Part shown: positions 62,234 through 64,000 of the stretch, one piece after another | Layout: each line of letters opens with the position of its first letter | How positions within the stretch are numbered: the stretch's first letter is position 1 | NCBI GenBank assembly: GCA_947166705.1 | Contig: CAMVFE010000004.1 | Location: forward strand, 1 to 64,000 | Length of the DNA stretch: 64,000 nt | Reading direction: 5' to 3' | Source of the DNA: an uncultured Clostridia bacterium | GTDB lineage: Bacteria > Bacillota > Clostridia > Christensenellales > Aristaeellaceae | Position numbers and translations under genes: made by a program | Notes under the pieces: generated by a model | The model's input: the letters and a program-made list of their open reading frames with translations, nothing else | Databases searched by the model: none | Told to the model about the DNA's origin: nothing

Positions 62234-63442
62234 ATGGATCTGACCGGCAGACAAATCGTGCTGGGCGTGACGGGAGGCATAGCCGCGTACAAAAGCGCGG
62301 ATCTGGTCTCCCGTTTGCGGCATCTGGGGGCAGGGGTTCATGTGATCATGACCCGGAACGCTGCGGAATTCGTTTCGCCGCTGACCTTTCAGACGCTGAG
62401 CGCCAACCAGACCGTGACCGATACCTTTCAGGCTCCGGAATACTGGAATGTCGAGCATGTCGCGCTGGCAAAGCTGGCGGATGTTTTTGTCATCGCTCCG
62501 GCTACTGCGAACATCCTGGCCAAAATGGCGCATGGGATCGCGGACGATATGCTGAGTACGACCGTGCTCGCGACGAAGGCGCCGATTCTGGTGGCGCCGG
62601 CGATGAACACCGGCATGTGGACGGCGGAGGCGACCCGGGCGAACATGCGCATCCTGGCGGAACGCGGCGTCCATGTGATCGGCCCGGGAAACGGCCTGCT
62701 TGCATGCGGCGACAGCGGGGACGGGCGCATGAGCGAACCCGCGGAGATCGTGGAGGCCATCGGAAGCATCCTGACGGCCCGCAGGGATCTGGAAGGGCTG
62801 AAGGTTCTGATCACAGCCGGCGCAACCCGGGAACGGCTGGATCCCGTGAGATACCTGACGAATGATTCGAGCGGGAAGATGGGCTTCGCGCTGGCTGAGG
62901 CCGCCCGCGACCGGGGCGCCGAGGTAACCCTTGTGAAGGGAAGCACCACCGCGGCCGTGCCCGCAGGGGTCCGGATTGTTCCGATCGAGAGCACGGAGGA
63001 CCTGCTCGCCGCCATGCAGAAGGAGGCGCCGGAGCAGGACATTATCATCCAGGCGGCCGCGCCCGCGGATTACAGGGCCAGGGAAACAGCCCCTGAAAAG
63101 ATCAAGAAGAAGGCGGGCGAAGACCTTATTCTGCAGCTGGTCGAGACGCCGGATGTAGCCCGGGAAATCGGCCGGAACAAGCGGAAGGGACAGATCCTGA
63201 TCGGTTTTGCGGCAGAGACGGAAAAACTGAAGGAAAACGCCGTCCGAAAGCTGGACCGGAAAAACCTGGACATGATTGTGGCCAACGATGTAACCCTGCC
63301 GGGAGCCGGCTTCGGGACGGACACGAATATCGCTTCGCTGATTACGCGCGAGGGTACGGAAGACCGTCCGCTGCAGAGTAAGAGGGCACTGGCGGAGGAC
63401 ATCCTGGACCGGGCGGTTCTGATGAGAAGGGCACAGGGCTGA
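62234..63442 (+). CDS. coaBC: Phosphopantothenoylcysteine decarboxylase / phosphopantothenate-cysteine ligase
   Basis: Bifunctional enzyme that joins cysteine to 4'-phosphopantothenate and decarboxylates the product to phosphopantetheine, in coenzyme A synthesis. The 402 residues cover both parts. The N-terminal FMN-binding CoaC half has GVTGGIAAYKSADLVSRL, the active-site His in WNVEHVALAKLAD, PAMNTGMW and the Cys loop LLACGDSGDGRM. The C-terminal CoaB half begins near residue 192 with VLITAGATRERLDPVRY and NDSSGKMGFALAEAA. In many Firmicutes priA comes next; here the following genes are on the other strand. Confidence 0.97.
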   Translation: MDLTGRQIVLGVTGGIAAYKSADLVSRLRHLGAGVHVIMTRNAAEFVSPLTFQTLSANQTVTDTFQAPEYWNVEHVALAKLADVFVIAPATANILAKMAHGIADDMLSTTVLATKAPILVAPAMNTGMWTAEATRANMRILAERGVHVIGPGNGLLACGDSGDGRMSEPAEIVEAIGSILTARRDLEGLKVLITAGATRERLDPVRYLTNDSSGKMGFALAEAARDRGAEVTLVKGSTTAAVPAGVRIVPIESTEDLLAAMQKEAPEQDIIIQAAAPADYRARETAPEKIKKKAGEDLILQLVETPDVAREIGRNKRKGQILIGFAAETEKLKENAVRKLDRKNLDMIVANDVTLPGAGFGTDTNIASLITREGTEDRPLQSKRALAEDILDRAVLMRRAQG

Positions 63443-63478
63443 CCTGACCCTACGGACAGGGCGGATCAGCCCGGAAAA

Positions 63479-63844
63479 TCAGTCGGCTACCGTCTGATCA
63501 AAGGGAAGATCCAGCGCGTTCGCGCCGTCCGTCCAGAGCCTGTCCAGATGATAGAAGGCGCGCTCATCCCGATGGAAGAGGTGGACGATGATGCTGCCGT
63601 AATCCAGGACGGACCAGCGGCCTTCCTTGCTGCCTTCGGAACGCCTCAGGGCCACGCCTTCCCGGGCCATGAGCTCGTCCACGTCCTCGGCGAGGGCTGT
63701 GACCTGGGCGGCCGTGCGGCCGGAGGCGATGACCATGTAATCGCAGAGGACGGTGAGATGGCCCACCTTCAGGGCGGAGATTTCCCCGGCCTTATGGTCG
63801 TAGAGGGTCTGGGCGATTTTGAGTACCAGTTCCTGATCCTGCAT
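63479..63844 (-). CDS. rsfS: Ribosomal silencing factor RsfS
   Basis: A 121-residue RsfS/Iojap protein that binds ribosomal protein uL14 and blocks subunit joining when nutrients are low. The core is CDYMVIASGRTAAQVTALAEDVDELM, followed by EGSKEGRWSVLDYGSIIVHLFHRDERAFYHLDRLW, both typical. It starts 15 bases after the stop of yqeK, the common nadD-yqeK-rsfS order of Firmicutes. It converges with coaBC across 36 bases that contain only a weak CCCT/AGGG stem. Confidence 0.95.
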   Translation of the reverse strand: MQDQELVLKIAQTLYDHKAGEISALKVGHLTVLCDYMVIASGRTAAQVTALAEDVDELMAREGVALRRSEGSKEGRWSVLDYGSIIVHLFHRDERAFYHLDRLWTDGANALDLPFDQTVAD

Positions 63845-63859
63845 CCTGCGTTACCTTCC

Positions 63860-64000
63860 TTATTGATTAATTCCGCTCCGCGCTTCCGGGAGCGTTTTCA
63901 GCCAGGCGATGGTTTCCTGCGTTCGTGGATGGAGATATTTACCGCGGGAACGGACGAAGGAAGCCGTTCCCTCCAGACTCAGCAGAAGCGCGCCTTCCAG
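63860..64000 (-). CDS. yqeK: YqeK-like HD phosphohydrolase, C-terminal fragment
   Basis: Only the last 46 codons are inside the window; the gene enters from the right edge on the minus strand and stops at TAA (63862-63860). The visible end contains GKYLHPRTQETIAWLK, which resembles the C-terminal helix of YqeK proteins, where L-H-P-x-T is common. YqeK homologues hydrolyse Ap4A. Position directly upstream of rsfS supports the call. The catalytic HD residues are outside the window, so this rests on a short sequence plus gene order. Confidence 0.7.
   Translation of the reverse strand: MEGALLLSLEGTASFVRSRGKYLHPRTQETIAWLKTLPEARSGINQ

Overview
The window is a stretch of a Gram-positive Clostridia chromosome with fairly high GC: most of it looks close to 60 percent GC, judged by eye. 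Supporting signs are the dnaK-dnaJ order, a type 2 ArgC, a yicC-remA-gmk-rpoZ-coaBC block, a yqeK-rsfS pair, a [FeFe]-hydrogenase-like sensor with DRTGG-type proteins, and a giant Cna-B surface protein. I would guess a gut or rumen member of Christensenellales or a relative, but the sequence alone does not fix the genus. No rRNA, tRNA, CRISPR array, insertion sequence or prophage was seen.

Region 1 (1-2706) holds the 3' part of dnaK, a large hairpin, dnaJ and a terminator. Region 2 (2742-7510) is a compact arginine operon, argC-GNAT-argJ-argB-argD, behind a near-consensus promoter with an ArgR-type operator. It encodes the acetylated half of arginine synthesis. ArgJ recycles the acetyl group, and ArgB carries the N-terminal helix typical of arginine-sensitive enzymes. 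Region 3 (7569-10994) encodes an exported M16C zinc peptidase with an SLH-like C-terminus.

Region 4 (10995-48661) is the striking part. A 476-base gap carries a terminator, a possible promoter and a leader that can fold into four consecutive hairpins. It precedes one uninterrupted gene of about 34.65 kb for a secreted protein of about 11,549 residues. The protein has a signal peptide, a Pro/Glu/Ala segment, a Thr/Glu repeat, about nine head modules, one SpaA-like module and about 63 B-type Ig/prealbumin modules. A Pro-rich tail ends without LPXTG or a membrane anchor. An AT-rich, Asn-rich block of about 500 residues is nested inside one Cna-B module. An orphan secreted family 5 solute-binding protein with a His-rich insertion follows.

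Region 5 (48752-55431) holds a zinc-ribbon membrane protein, a sugar-isomerase-like protein, a minus-strand group (secreted protein and two MATE transporters) and a third MATE gene on the plus strand. Region 6 (55515-63442) is a long plus-strand run. It contains a dCMP deaminase-like protein, a DUF6062 protein, a DRTGG / HATPase / sensory [FeFe]-hydrogenase / DRTGG / PHP signalling cassette, and then yicC-remA-gmk-rpoZ-coaBC. Region 7 is minus-strand yqeK (partial) and rsfS, convergent with coaBC.

The best candidates for something little described are the giant adhesin with its structured leader and nested low-GC block, and the hydrogenase-sensor cassette.
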